Shown here one piece after another: positions 26,214 to 35,151 of a stretch of 37,730 nt of DNA. A program made the translations under genes and the position numbers. A model generated the notes under the pieces. That model was not told where the DNA came from. It did no database searches and was given only the letters and a program-made list of their open reading frames with translations. Position 1 is the first letter of the stretch, and every line of letters begins with the position of its first letter. Origin of the DNA: a virus; IMG/VR virus record IMGVR_UViG_3300037189_006287, positions 1-37,730 of that record. One strand, given 5' to 3'.

Positions 26214-26804
26214 ATGCAACCCGCAAAACTTAATTATAAAATTTATCAAGGCAGCACCTTTCAAGAGACATATCGCTGGGAATCAGAAACCAAAGTTTAT
26301 GCCCCAATTTCAGCAATTGCTAAAAGTGCTCCTTGCGTAATTACAACTACTTCGCCGCACACATTGCCTGTAGGGTGGCGATTTAAGGTAGCCGGTGGTG
26401 GTATGAAAGAATTATACCCAACTTCGGATACATACCATATAGCAACTAGCACTACTTCAACCGGTATAACAATAAATCAAGTTAATAGTTTAGCTTATAC
26501 CGCATATACTAGTGGTGGAGTTATTGAATATAATCAACCTGTTGATTTAGCAAACTATAATGCTAGAATGCAAATTCGCGAAACAGTCGATAGCCCTACT
26601 GTAATTTACGAAGCAACTAGTGCTGCTGGACAGATTGTGTTAAACAATACATACAAGACTATTACAATTACTATTTTAGGCAATGTTACACAAACGTTTA
26701 ATTTTAGTACTGCTGTATATTCTGTAGAATTGTTTGACAGTGCTAATAATATTTTGAGTTTCTTAGTAGGTAACTTAACATTAGTACCCGAGGTGACAAG
26801 ATGA
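26214..26804 (+). CDS. virion appendage protein with FCCH-like insert
   Basis: This 196-residue protein starts the fibre module. The N-terminal segment (LNYKIYQGSTFQETYRWES) and a later one (DLANYNARMQIRET) form the two halves of a small beta domain common in baseplate or fibre-attachment proteins of T4-like cyanophages and pelagiphages. Between them, residues about 33-108 carry an insert with PCVITTTSPHTLPVGWRF and YTAYTSGGVIEY. This resembles the short beta domain that databases often label FCCH-like (from E1 enzymes) in phage proteins. It probably attaches fibres to the tail tip. The ATG is preceded by AAAGGTGG (26197-26204), and its stop overlaps the next start (ATGA). Confidence 0.6.
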   Translation: MQPAKLNYKIYQGSTFQETYRWESETKVYAPISAIAKSAPCVITTTSPHTLPVGWRFKVAGGGMKELYPTSDTYHIATSTTSTGITINQVNSLAYTAYTSGGVIEYNQPVDLANYNARMQIRETVDSPTVIYEATSAAGQIVLNNTYKTITITILGNVTQTFNFSTAVYSVELFDSANNILSFLVGNLTLVPEVTR

Positions 26805-27067
26805 CAGATACCGTAGTTGTTCAATCTAATGATACTGCGGTTATACAGGCTCAAACAGTTAATCAAGTTGTTACCGAAGAAAAAGGAACAACACTAATTG
26901 TTACTGGTATAATGGGACCTCCAACTGTTAATAGCATATCAAATAGTGGTGATATTGACATCTCAAACCTACAGGCTGGCAGTATGTTGGTTTACAATAC
27001 CACAACAAATAAATGGGTAGCTACCAGGCTCTTAGATCAACAGACTATTGAAGCTGGTCAATTTTAA
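26801..27067 (+). CDS. small fibre-linker protein
   Basis: This 88-residue protein has a beta-rich start with many Thr and Val, a Gly-Pro-Pro turn ([13 protein letters not shown]), and an end with [20 protein letters not shown] and [11 protein letters not shown]. The phrase with Leu-Val-Tyr-Asn and Lys-Trp-Val-Ala-Thr recurs in short structural proteins and fibre starts of aquatic phages, where it appears as a trimerising shaft element. It is probably a linker or fibre-base protein. It overlaps the previous gene by 4 nt. Confidence 0.55.
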   Translation: MTDTVVVQSNDTAVIQAQTVNQVVTEEKGTTLIVTGIMGPPTVNSISNSGDIDISNLQAGSMLVYNTTTNKWVATRLLDQQTIEAGQF

Positions 27068-27078
27068 AGGATAATAAT

Positions 27079-28410
27079 ATGGCATCGTTTTTAAAGATTA
27101 AACGCAGTGACACTAGCGGAAACCCAGCCGTATTAGGTGCAGGTGAACTAGCGTACTCTGGGTTAGCAGATAATGGTTCGAATGGTGGTGACAGACTATA
27201 CATTGGTATGGGTACTGAAACTGCGGGAAATGCAGTAAACCACATTATTATTGGTGGTAAGCGATATACCGATATGGTTGATGCTGCTACTAATTTAAAT
27301 ACAATTTCGACATTAGTTAAACGTGATTCAAATGGTGATTTTAATGCACGTTATATTACAGCAGATTTAATTGGTAACGCAGCTACTACTACAAAATGGT
27401 TAAACGCACGTAACTTGCAGTTAACTGGTGACGCAACTGCAACTTTTAGTGGTGTAGATGGTTCGGCTAATGTCAGTACAGCAATTACATTAGCAAATAC
27501 GGCAGTAACTGCAGGTAGTTATGGAGATGCTACTCATATTCCTACTTTTACAGTTGATAGTAAAGGTAGATTAACTGCAGCAGGTACAGTAAATGTTGCT
27601 ACAAACTTATCAATTGCAGGTAATACAGGTACAGATACAGTTAGTTTGTTAACAGATACACTAACAGTTACAGGTGGAGTTGGAGTTACTACAGCAGTAA
27701 CAGATAATACAATTACCATTAACTTACCACAATCATTAGCACCTACAAGTAACGTTACTTTTAATGATGTAACAGTAAATGGTACATTAAATAGCAATGA
27801 CATTACTGCTACAAATATTAATATTGATGGCAATGCGTCGATTACTGGTAACTTAACAGTATTAGGTACTGTTACTACAGTAAATAGTACAACAGTTGCA
27901 ATTGGCGATAAAAACATTGAGTTAGCCAAAGACGCTACTAGTGCAGCAATGGCAGACGGCGGTGGTTTGACTATTAAAGGTCCTGCTACTGCAGCTACAT
28001 TAACTTATTCAAGTGGTGATGACCGCTGGAACTTTAACAAAGACTTAAATGTTGCAAATGTTTATGCTGAATTAGTGGGAAATGCTAGTACGGCTACAAA
28101 GTGGAAAACAGCACGTAATTTAAGTTTAACTGGTGATGCTACCGCTACATTGACTAGTGTTGATGGTTCGGCAGCCGTGTCGGCAGCACTAACATTGGCT
28201 ACAGTTAATGCAAATATTGGTAATTTTGGTGATAGTGTAACAGTTCCTACAGTAACAGTTAATGCAAAAGGTTTAGTAACTGCTGTAACACAAACAGCAA
28301 TTCCTTATGCTAGCACTACAGTTAAAGGTTTATCAAGTTTTGATAGTACACAGTTTACAGTAACTAACGGTGCAGTGTATTTAAGTACTGTTGATGCTGG
28401 TACTTATTAA
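27079..28410 (+). CDS. tail fibre protein with duplicated shaft repeat
   Basis: This 443-residue protein starts with a short attachment domain ([20 protein letters not shown]), followed by Thr/Ala/Val-rich shaft sequence. A repeat of about 75 residues occurs twice, near residues 96-170 ([19 protein letters not shown]) and 331-410 ([19 protein letters not shown]), each followed by LTGDATAT and a VDSKGRLTA or VNAKGLVTA element. This repeat is widespread in phage fibres. Between the copies lies a shaft stretch with [18 protein letters not shown]. It probably forms a trimeric fibre. AAAGG at 27066-27070 overlaps the upstream stop. Confidence 0.8.
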   Translation: MASFLKIKRSDTSGNPAVLGAGELAYSGLADNGSNGGDRLYIGMGTETAGNAVNHIIIGGKRYTDMVDAATNLNTISTLVKRDSNGDFNARYITADLIGNAATTTKWLNARNLQLTGDATATFSGVDGSANVSTAITLANTAVTAGSYGDATHIPTFTVDSKGRLTAAGTVNVATNLSIAGNTGTDTVSLLTDTLTVTGGVGVTTAVTDNTITINLPQSLAPTSNVTFNDVTVNGTLNSNDITATNINIDGNASITGNLTVLGTVTTVNSTTVAIGDKNIELAKDATSAAMADGGGLTIKGPATAATLTYSSGDDRWNFNKDLNVANVYAELVGNASTATKWKTARNLSLTGDATATLTSVDGSAAVSAALTLATVNANIGNFGDSVTVPTVTVNAKGLVTAVTQTAIPYASTTVKGLSSFDSTQFTVTNGAVYLSTVDAGTY

Positions 28411-28422
28411 TAAAGGGTAGTT

Positions 28423-28863
28423 ATGACAACATTGACAGGTCCAATTACTTCCGCTGTACAATATGATACTATTGCGTCTTTTAATGGACAAACAGATATA
28501 GTAGTAAACGGTGGAAATGGCGATGCTAGGATCAGTATTAATAATGGTATCATAACTATCACTAATCCTGGTACTAGCTATGCTAATGGTATTGCAATCA
28601 TTGGCGGTGGCACCAGAATTGTAATTACAGTTGACGTAAAATTAAAAGTACAAGTTAGACGAAGTAACGTAGCAGGAAAAATTCCTACTCCTGCAGATTT
28701 AGAAGACGGTGAACTAGCATTAAATACTGCGGACGGAGTATTATACTATAAAAATAGTCAGGGTGCTATAACTTCATTGTCAAGTGGCGGTGGTGGCGGA
28801 AGTGCACTTACCGAACAAATAGCAACAGAAAAAGCCATTGTTATGGCAATTGCACTGGGGTAA
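28423..28863 (+). CDS. small fibre-associated virion protein
   Basis: This 146-residue protein has a beta start (SFNGQTDIVVNGGNGDARIS) and a segment RSNVAGKIPTPADLEDGELA followed by LNTADGVLYYKNSQG, a common element at the N-terminus of phage fibres and hyaluronidase-like fibre proteins. Then come a run of glycines and a helical tail. It may be the attachment base for the longer fibre encoded downstream. The ATG is served by AAAGGG at 28412-28417. Confidence 0.6.
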   Translation: MTTLTGPITSAVQYDTIASFNGQTDIVVNGGNGDARISINNGIITITNPGTSYANGIAIIGGGTRIVITVDVKLKVQVRRSNVAGKIPTPADLEDGELALNTADGVLYYKNSQGAITSLSSGGGGGSALTEQIATEKAIVMAIALG

Positions 28864-28866
28864 CAT

Positions 28867-29187
28867 ATGGCAACAACATTTACAAATGCAATTTCGCGCG
28901 CTGTAGGTACTACTGAAGTAGAGACTTTTAGTGCAGTAGACAAATCAATTGTGATTGGATGTAGTATTACAAATTTGTTATCTACAACAGTTCCTATTAC
29001 AATTAAAATGCGTAGAGGTGGAGTAGATACCTATATCCACAAAGATAAAAGAATAGAGAGTGGTGAACCATTCGAATTAATGAAAGGCAACAAACTTGTA
29101 CTTGCAACTAGCGACAAATTAATCGTTTCGTCAAAAGTAGATAGTAGCATAGATGTTGTCTTTTCCATACTACAAGGAGTTTCATAA
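28867..29187 (+). CDS. small virion structural protein
   Basis: This 106-residue beta protein starts ATTFTNAISRAVGTTEVETF and contains TIKMRRGGVDTYIHKDKRI. This resembles a family of small structural proteins in T4-like cyanophages, recalled from memory rather than searched. No enzyme motif is visible. It lies 3 nt after the previous stop and overlaps the next start by 1 nt (TAATG). It probably forms a small collar or sheath around the fibre base. Confidence 0.5.
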   Translation: MATTFTNAISRAVGTTEVETFSAVDKSIVIGCSITNLLSTTVPITIKMRRGGVDTYIHKDKRIESGEPFELMKGNKLVLATSDKLIVSSKVDSSIDVVFSILQGVS

Positions 29188-29420
29188 TGGGTGGCTTTTA
29201 TGAAGGAACGGATTTAGCTGATAAAGTATTTTATGGATTCCGTTTAGATCCTGATAGTGGAAATTTAAATATAGAAATTATAGACGACGGGGATACCCCA
29301 ATATCTTTGCCTCAAGATAATATTATTGATAAGTACGACTACAAACAATGGGTGTGGACAAAAGATACTATTCAGTTTTATTGGGGTAGCAACGGACACT
29401 TATTAATGAGGATGGTATAA
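29187..29420 (+). CDS. small protein of the fibre module, function unknown
   Basis: This 77-residue acidic and aromatic-rich protein (DKYDYKQWVWTKDTIQFYWG) lies between two structural genes and overlaps the upstream stop by 1 nt. It is not recognised beyond a general likeness to short proteins in cyanophage fibre clusters. The tight packing suggests it is translated with its neighbours and is either a virion component or a folding helper. Confidence 0.5.
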   Translation: MGGFYEGTDLADKVFYGFRLDPDSGNLNIEIIDDGDTPISLPQDNIIDKYDYKQWVWTKDTIQFYWGSNGHLLMRMV

Positions 29421-32400
29421 ATGAGCCAATTAATTGATTTAGGAAAATTACGTTTCAGTTTTGCTGGTGACTGGAGCAACACAACAACTTACGAATCAAA
29501 TGATATTGTTAAGTATGGTGGTAATGTATATGTTTATACTTATGCATTGAAAACTAGCGGTAATTTGCCAACAAATACAGCTTACTGGGCCTTAATGATT
29601 GAAGGCTTTAAATTCAAAGGTGTATTTAGTTCTACTACAGCTTATAAAGTTGGTGACGGTATTGCCTATGGTGGTAAAGTTTATGTTTCGGTATTAGACA
29701 GTACAGGACAAACTCCTCCTAATACAACATATTGGTCCTTATTTGCTGACGGTATTCAATATGAAGGTACTTTTAATAGTGCTACTGCATATCAAAAAAA
29801 TGACGTAGTTGTTTATGGTGGTAGTGCATATATTGCTAAACAGGATACTACAGGTAATTTACCTACTGCTACTACATATTGGGATAAGTTTGTTGAAGGT
29901 GTAAGTGCTAAAAGCATTTACAATAATGCAACTGCTTATGTTCCTAATGATTTAGTAGCCTATGGCCCAAATATTTATCGTGCCACAACAAATACTACTG
30001 GTAATTTACCTAGTGATACTACAAAATGGGAAATTTTTATAGGCGGTAGTAAGTTTCAAGGTGCATATAATGGTGCTAGTACATACTATTTAAATGATTT
30101 AGTTACCTATGGCCCTAACCTTTATCGTAGTAAACAAACACAGAGCGCTACCTTACCAACAGTTACTGCAAATTGGGAATTGTTAATTGGTGGTGTGGGT
30201 TATCAAGGTATTTATAGTGCTGGTACTACATATTATTTAAATGATATTGTTAGCTATGGTTCAAATAGTTATCGTAGTAAACAAACACAAACTGGTACAT
30301 TACCAACTACTACAGCAAGTTGGGACTTACTTACTGAAGGATTCAGTTATCAAGGTGTTTGGACAAGTAGCACAAATTATAAAATTGGTCATGTAATTAC
30401 TTATGGTGGATCGTTATTTCAAGCTATTACTGACAATCAGAATGTTAATCCTACTACAACTGCTACTTGGAATAAATTAGTATACGGTACTAAAAATCGT
30501 GGCAACTGGACAACTAGTACTCAGTACGGTATTGATGAAGTAGTTGTTTATGGTGGTAATACTTATATTTGTATTACTCCACATGCTAGTACAGTATTTG
30601 AAACAAATTTAACTGCTGGTAACTGGCAAAAGTTTAACAGCGGTATACGTTGGAGAGGCACTTGGACTGCAAGTACTGATTATCTAAAAGACGATATTGT
30701 TAAAGATAGTTTAGGCAGTGCATATATTGCAGTAATAGACCATACTAGTACAGCAAGTTTTACTAGCGATTTAAATGGTACTAAATGGACTGTATTTGTA
30801 GTTGGTGCTAGTGATGTACTACCTGTTGTTACAACCGCAGATATTGGACAAAGTTTAACAGTTACAAGTAATGGTATTAATATTGATTGGCTAGGTGCAA
30901 CACAAAGTGTTAACACATACTATGTAGCGCCACATGGAGTTGACGATGTTAATCAAGGTAAAAATTTAGCTGCTCCTTTTGCTAGTATTAAGTATGCTTG
31001 CCAACGAGCTGCTGCTGCAGGTCAAACTTCTACAATTTTTGTAAAAACCGGAACTTATCAAGAACAATTACCTATTGTTGTTCCTCCTAATACAGCAGTT
31101 GTTGGAGATAATCAACGTACTGTAATTGTTACTCCTAAATCAGGTTTAAGTGACGATGGTGTTACTACAAATACTACTGCTACAATGTGGCAACTAAGTA
31201 ATGGTAGTATTTTAAATAAAATGACTTTTACTGGTATGACAGGTTGGCAAGTAGGAACTACTGCAGCCGATATATCAACCAGTACACCAAAAGGCGTAGT
31301 AGTAGGATTTAACCCTGCTAGTCCTATAACTACAAAATCACCATATGTTTTAGAGTGTTCTGCAATTTCTGCAGGATGTATTGGAGCATTAGTAGATGGT
31401 ACTATACACTCTACTGGCGCTAAAACTATGATTTTTCATGGTTATACCATTATTACAGATAACGGTGTTGGATACTGGGTTAAAGACGGCGGTAAATCTG
31501 AAATTGTTTCATGCTTTACTTACTATGCATACTTTGGTTATGCTACTACTGGCGGCGGACATATTCGTGCATTGAACGGTAATAATAGCTATGGTACTTA
31601 TGGTGTATATTCAAGCGGATATGATGTTACAGAAACTGCAATAACAGGTACACTTGTTGGTAGAGTAATTCCATTTACATATACTGGTAATAATATTAAT
31701 GTTGGTGATACTGTTACTGGAGACACAAGTGGAGCAACTGCCACAGTATTAAATGTACAGTATAGTGCTAATAAATTATACGTTAAAAATATTAGTGGTA
31801 CTTTTCAGACTAGTGAAAACTTACGAATTGGTGGAAATATAATTGGTAATACTAAAGCGGCTGTAACAAATCAAAGTGGATTTGTTTTAGTTGCAAAAGG
31901 GTTTAGCAGTCTTCCAAAACCTGGTAGTTCAATTAGTTTAACCGGCGATACATACAGCTATGTTATTCAAAGTACTACCGGCACGTGGACAAGTACAAAT
32001 AGCGAAATTGTATTAGTATTATCACAAGAAAAACCAACTGGTAGTGCTGATGGTACAGCAGTAACAATTCGTACTAAATATTCACAAACACGTTTAACTG
32101 GTCATGATTTCTTATCAATTGGTACTGGTGGTGTTGCAACAACTAATTATCCAAATACGCCAACACAACCAGCTGCACAAGGTAATGAAACTATTGAAAC
32201 ATTCCCAGGTCGTGTATTCTATGTAAGTACTGATCAAGACGGTAACTACAGAGTAGGTAAATATTTTAAAATTGACCAAGCAACTGGTAAAGCTACATTA
32301 AATGCTAGCGCATTTGATTTGAGTGGTTTAAGTAGTTTGCGTTTAGGTAGTATTGGTGCTCAACTTGGTGAAACTATTAATGAGTTTTCAAGTGATGCCA

Positions 32401-33899
32401 CACTATCCGATGCTAGTAATGTTGCAATTCCAACTGAGTATGCAGTAAAAACTTATGTAGATGGTAAAGACAGTGCTCGCGCAACTGCTACTACAACAGC
32501 TATTAGTACAGCAACTACAAATATTACAAGTGCATATACTACTGCAGTTGCTGCTAAAGTAGATAAAGCTGGCGATACAATGACTGGTGCACTAACATTA
32601 AGTGGTGCTCCTACTATTGACTTACATGCAGCTACTAAAAAATATGTAGATGATTTATTTGGATCAAGCGGGCTACCTGCTACTCCAGGTGAGACAGGTT
32701 TACTACAAATTACTAGCAGTGGAGTAAAATCATGGTATCCATTAAGCACTATTACTAGCGGTAATTTTCCTCAGTTTACTGGAAGTACGTATAATACTAG
32801 CAACTATATTAATACTCAAGTAACATATTTCCAAGCAGTAAATAAAGCTGGTGCTAGTACTACACATAGCTTAATTAGCGGTAGTTTACCAAGCGGTTGT
32901 AGCCTAGGTAGTGATGGTATAGTAACTATTGGTGGTACTACAACAGCAGGTACTGTATCTTTTACCATTCAAGCTGTTAGTGCTGGACAAACTGTTACTA
33001 GAGCTTTTACTTGGACGTATGATATTGGAGCTGTACCAACTAGTCAAACACTATACGGTACAAACTTTGGTAGTGGAACATTTACCTGGGTTGCCCCAGC
33101 TAGAGTTACTACTGTAAGTGCAGTAGCTGTTGGTGGTGGTGGTGCTGGTGCCTATATTTGGTCTAACAATGGTGGCGGTGGAGCTGGATTAGGTTGGAAA
33201 AATAATATTCCTGTTACACCTGGTACTGGCTATACTGTAGTAGTAGGTGCTGGTGGTAGTAGATATAGTTTTGGCGGATTTAATGGAGGCACCAGTTACT
33301 TTATTAGTTCTAGCACAGTAGCTGGTTATGGTGGCGGTGGAGCTGGTCAAGGTAACACTGGTGGACCTAATCAACGCAGTTTTGCTGGTGGTGGTTATGT
33401 AGGTGATGGTGGTGGTGCTGGCGGATTTTCTAATAGCTATCAAGGTGGTGGTGGAGCCGGTGGCTATACAGGTAATGGTGGCGACGCTCCTGGAGGCAGT
33501 AGATTTGGTAACTTTGCACCAACAGGTGGTGGTGGACAAGCAGGTGACTATTACTCTAGTTTTGCTGGCAGTAGTGGCGGAGGCGGTGTAGGCTTACTAG
33601 GAGCTGGACCAAGCGGGTATTTTAACTATACACCTTATAGTGGTAACTCTAGTTATGGCGGTGGCGAAGGCGGTAGCGGTGGTGAAAGAGGTACCTATGG
33701 TGAAAATCCTTTTAGTGGTATGATGGAACAAGGTTCTTTTGGCAGTTCTCCTGGTGGTAACTATGGTGGCGGTGGTGGCGGTTCAGGTACCATGAGTTTT
33801 AGCTATAGTAGTACAGGTGGTAACGGCGGTCAAGGTGGTGTAAGAATCATCTGGGGACCCGGTAGAAATTATCCAGCAACAAATACAGGCGATAGATAA
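29421..33899 (+). CDS. long tail fibre with carbohydrate-binding-like repeats, beta-helix and glycine-rich tip
   Basis: This 1492-residue protein is the likely main receptor-binding fibre. Residues about 8-470 hold nine repeats of 45-55 residues with the pattern Y-x2-(N/G)D-x-V-x-YG-x2-Y and a closing Trp, resembling CBM5/12 carbohydrate-binding modules. Residues about 490-830 read as a pectate-lyase-like beta-helix (YYVAPHGVDDVNQG, then PFASIKYACQRA). Around 1000-1080 is a fibre shaft with GDTMTGALTLSG and ATKKYVDDLFG. The last 280 residues are glycine-rich (GTFTWVAPARVTTVSAVAVG followed by many GGGG and GGAG runs, ending GGVRIIWGPGRNYP). This fits a polyglycine-type tip that sets host range. 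The combination is familiar from T4-like cyanophage fibres. A fibre-assembly gene follows. Confidence 0.85.
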   Translation: MSQLIDLGKLRFSFAGDWSNTTTYESNDIVKYGGNVYVYTYALKTSGNLPTNTAYWALMIEGFKFKGVFSSTTAYKVGDGIAYGGKVYVSVLDSTGQTPPNTTYWSLFADGIQYEGTFNSATAYQKNDVVVYGGSAYIAKQDTTGNLPTATTYWDKFVEGVSAKSIYNNATAYVPNDLVAYGPNIYRATTNTTGNLPSDTTKWEIFIGGSKFQGAYNGASTYYLNDLVTYGPNLYRSKQTQSATLPTVTANWELLIGGVGYQGIYSAGTTYYLNDIVSYGSNSYRSKQTQTGTLPTTTASWDLLTEGFSYQGVWTSSTNYKIGHVITYGGSLFQAITDNQNVNPTTTATWNKLVYGTKNRGNWTTSTQYGIDEVVVYGGNTYICITPHASTVFETNLTAGNWQKFNSGIRWRGTWTASTDYLKDDIVKDSLGSAYIAVIDHTSTASFTSDLNGTKWTVFVVGASDVLPVVTTADIGQSLTVTSNGINIDWLGATQSVNTYYVAPHGVDDVNQGKNLAAPFASIKYACQRAAAAGQTSTIFVKTGTYQEQLPIVVPPNTAVVGDNQRTVIVTPKSGLSDDGVTTNTTATMWQLSNGSILNKMTFTGMTGWQVGTTAADISTSTPKGVVVGFNPASPITTKSPYVLECSAISAGCIGALVDGTIHSTGAKTMIFHGYTIITDNGVGYWVKDGGKSEIVSCFTYYAYFGYATTGGGHIRALNGNNSYGTYGVYSSGYDVTETAITGTLVGRVIPFTYTGNNINVGDTVTGDTSGATATVLNVQYSANKLYVKNISGTFQTSENLRIGGNIIGNTKAAVTNQSGFVLVAKGFSSLPKPGSSISLTGDTYSYVIQSTTGTWTSTNSEIVLVLSQEKPTGSADGTAVTIRTKYSQTRLTGHDFLSIGTGGVATTNYPNTPTQPAAQGNETIETFPGRVFYVSTDQDGNYRVGKYFKIDQATGKATLNASAFDLSGLSSLRLGSIGAQLGETINEFSSDATLSDASNVAIPTEYAVKTYVDGKDSARATATTTAISTATTNITSAYTTAVAAKVDKAGDTMTGALTLSGAPTIDLHAATKKYVDDLFGSSGLPATPGETGLLQITSSGVKSWYPLSTITSGNFPQFTGSTYNTSNYINTQVTYFQAVNKAGASTTHSLISGSLPSGCSLGSDGIVTIGGTTTAGTVSFTIQAVSAGQTVTRAFTWTYDIGAVPTSQTLYGTNFGSGTFTWVAPARVTTVSAVAVGGGGAGAYIWSNNGGGGAGLGWKNNIPVTPGTGYTVVVGAGGSRYSFGGFNGGTSYFISSSTVAGYGGGGAGQGNTGGPNQRSFAGGGYVGDGGGAGGFSNSYQGGGGAGGYTGNGGDAPGGSRFGNFAPTGGGGQAGDYYSSFAGSSGGGGVGLLGAGPSGYFNYTPYSGNSSYGGGEGGSGGERGTYGENPFSGMMEQGSFGSSPGGNYGGGGGGSGTMSFSYSSTGGNGGQGGVRIIWGPGRNYPATNTGDR

Positions 33900-33900
33900 T

Positions 33901-34407
33901 ATGAATAAAGATAAATTTTATATACAAGTAGACGAAAATGGGGTGATCACCGATCACCCCATGAATTTAGAAAGTGCTAAAAATTTAGTAGCTTTTAGAC
34001 AAAATAAATTTGACTATGAAATAACAGAAGAAATAATTTTAAACAGCGGATTTAAACTATTTGAATTTCATATTGAACCACCTACTGTACGAATTGTAGG
34101 TGAAGCTGGATATGAAGTGCAGCCTAGTGGTGTAGTTCACCGTAAATTCGATGTTGTACAACTAACGCAAGAAGAGCGTATAAATGAGTGGATTAGAAAA
34201 GGTAGAGATGATATGTTAATTAGAAGTGATTGGACACAACTTCCAGACACTAAATTAACTGCTGCAGAAAAAGCATTATGGGTTACGTTTAGACAACAAC
34301 TACGTGCTATGACAACAACTTTTAAAGATGTAACTGATCCTAGTCAAATTGTGTGGCCACAACCACCTACAACAGTTAATAGTACTTCTCCAAACACAAG
34401 TTTATAA
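33901..34407 (+). CDS. tail fibre assembly chaperone (Tfa-like)
   Basis: This 168-residue protein directly follows the long fibre gene, the usual place for a dedicated fibre chaperone. The C-terminal half has the characteristic pattern IRSDWTQLPDTKLTAAEKAL, then a WVTFRQQLRAM helix and a VWPQPP end, as in tail fibre assembly proteins and related chaperones. The N-terminal half is a small beta region. No good Shine-Dalgarno sequence is seen; the ATG comes 1 nt after the fibre stop, so translation is probably coupled. A perfect 11-bp hairpin lies 37 nt after the start. Confidence 0.8.
   Translation: MNKDKFYIQVDENGVITDHPMNLESAKNLVAFRQNKFDYEITEEIILNSGFKLFEFHIEPPTVRIVGEAGYEVQPSGVVHRKFDVVQLTQEERINEWIRKGRDDMLIRSDWTQLPDTKLTAAEKALWVTFRQQLRAMTTTFKDVTDPSQIVWPQPPTTVNSTSPNTSL
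33938..33962 (+). repeat. 11-bp perfect hairpin inside the fibre-assembly gene
   Basis: ATGGGGTGATC (33938-33948) and GATCACCCCAT (33952-33962) are perfect inverted copies with an ACC loop. There is no T tract. It lies 37 nt after the start codon, where a folded RNA could affect early elongation, and just past the end of the fibre gene, where it could mark a processing site. Confidence 0.7.
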
Positions 34408-34425
34408 AAACACAAAGGTAAATAA

Positions 34426-35151
34426 TTGTCACAGTTTATAAAAAATTTATTTGCTACACCAGTATTTACTGGTGTAGTAAGTAATATACAAATTACACAA
34501 TCTATTTGTGATTTGGCCTATAAATATAAAAGTACAGCTAAGGATGCCAGATTGGTGTCCGATAGCTGGAATTTTGGTAAAAAGAGTTCTGATCAAAAAG
34601 ATTTTAACGAAAAAGGTATAACTAGTTTTTGTTCTACTGAAGATTTATTTAATAGTCCTGAGTGGAATCATATTGCAAAATTTATTATAAATTTTGCAAT
34701 GGAAATGCTAGAGCCTGAAAATAACAATAAAGATCAGTTACTTACACTACAAAATATGTGGACAACTATATACCCAAAAGGTGCATTTGTTCCACAACAC
34801 GTTCATAGTAATACATTATTAAGCGGTGTATTTTATGCTAAAGCATTACCTAATTGTGGTGGTTTAAGTTTTCAAGATCCAGCATATATTGCAAAAACCA
34901 TGTATGCTAATGATTTTACTAATTTTCCTACTGTATTAACAAGGTATGTAGAGTCAGCAGAAACAGGAAAAATGATTATATTTCCTGGTTGGTTACCACA
35001 TGAGTCATTACCTAATAATAGTGAAGATGACAGAATTATTATTGGTTTTAATATTAATATGATTAATAAATCAGAATACGATCAATATAAAATAGTAAAC
35101 TCAAATAATGATTTAAAAAGATTTCGCCCAATAATGGTATTAGAAAAATGA
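34426..35151 (+). CDS. putative 2-oxoglutarate/Fe(II)-dependent oxygenase
   Basis: This 241-residue protein resembles the small 2OG-Fe(II) oxygenases found in cyanophages and aquatic bacteria (TIGR02466-like, from memory). The core is WTTIYPKGAFVPQHVHSNTL, then LSGVFYAKALPNCGGLSFQD. A later segment reads MIIFPGWLPHESLPN followed by DRIIIGFNINM. Candidate iron ligands are His125 or His127 and His192; Arg203 could bind 2-oxoglutarate. The usual Asp/Glu two residues after the first His is not obvious (Ser128 or Asn129), so activity is unproven. The substrate is unknown. The start is TTG with AAAGG 7 nt upstream. Its stop overlaps the heme oxygenase start (ATGA), linking it to the bilin genes. 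Confidence 0.7.
   Translation: MSQFIKNLFATPVFTGVVSNIQITQSICDLAYKYKSTAKDARLVSDSWNFGKKSSDQKDFNEKGITSFCSTEDLFNSPEWNHIAKFIINFAMEMLEPENNNKDQLLTLQNMWTTIYPKGAFVPQHVHSNTLLSGVFYAKALPNCGGLSFQDPAYIAKTMYANDFTNFPTVLTRYVESAETGKMIIFPGWLPHESLPNNSEDDRIIIGFNINMINKSEYDQYKIVNSNNDLKRFRPIMVLEK
34454..34477 (+). repeat. 11-bp hairpin inside the oxygenase gene
   Basis: CTACACCAGTA (34454-34464) and TACTGGTGTAG (34467-34477) are perfect inverted copies with a 2-nt centre, in practice a 9-10 bp stem. It lies 28 nt after the TTG start and has no T tract. It is one of several hairpins placed shortly after start codons in this region. Confidence 0.65.

Noticed and set aside
28432-28460. TTGACA inside the 146-residue fibre gene as a promoter
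   Set aside because: The nearest -10-like hexamer (TACAAT) is at 19 bp spacing and imperfect, and the site is within coding sequence.
29440-30840. CRISPR-like array
   Set aside because: The periodicity of about 145 nt is a protein repeat in one open frame with divergent DNA.
33189-33539. Antisense open frames such as this 116-codon one
   Set aside because: They lie opposite clear genes, have low-complexity Thr/Ser translations and no ribosome-binding sites; they are shadows of the coding strand.
33120-33880. CRISPR-like or simple DNA repeat array in the GGTGGT-rich region
   Set aside because: The repetition reflects glycine codons of the fibre tip and has no regular repeat-spacer structure.
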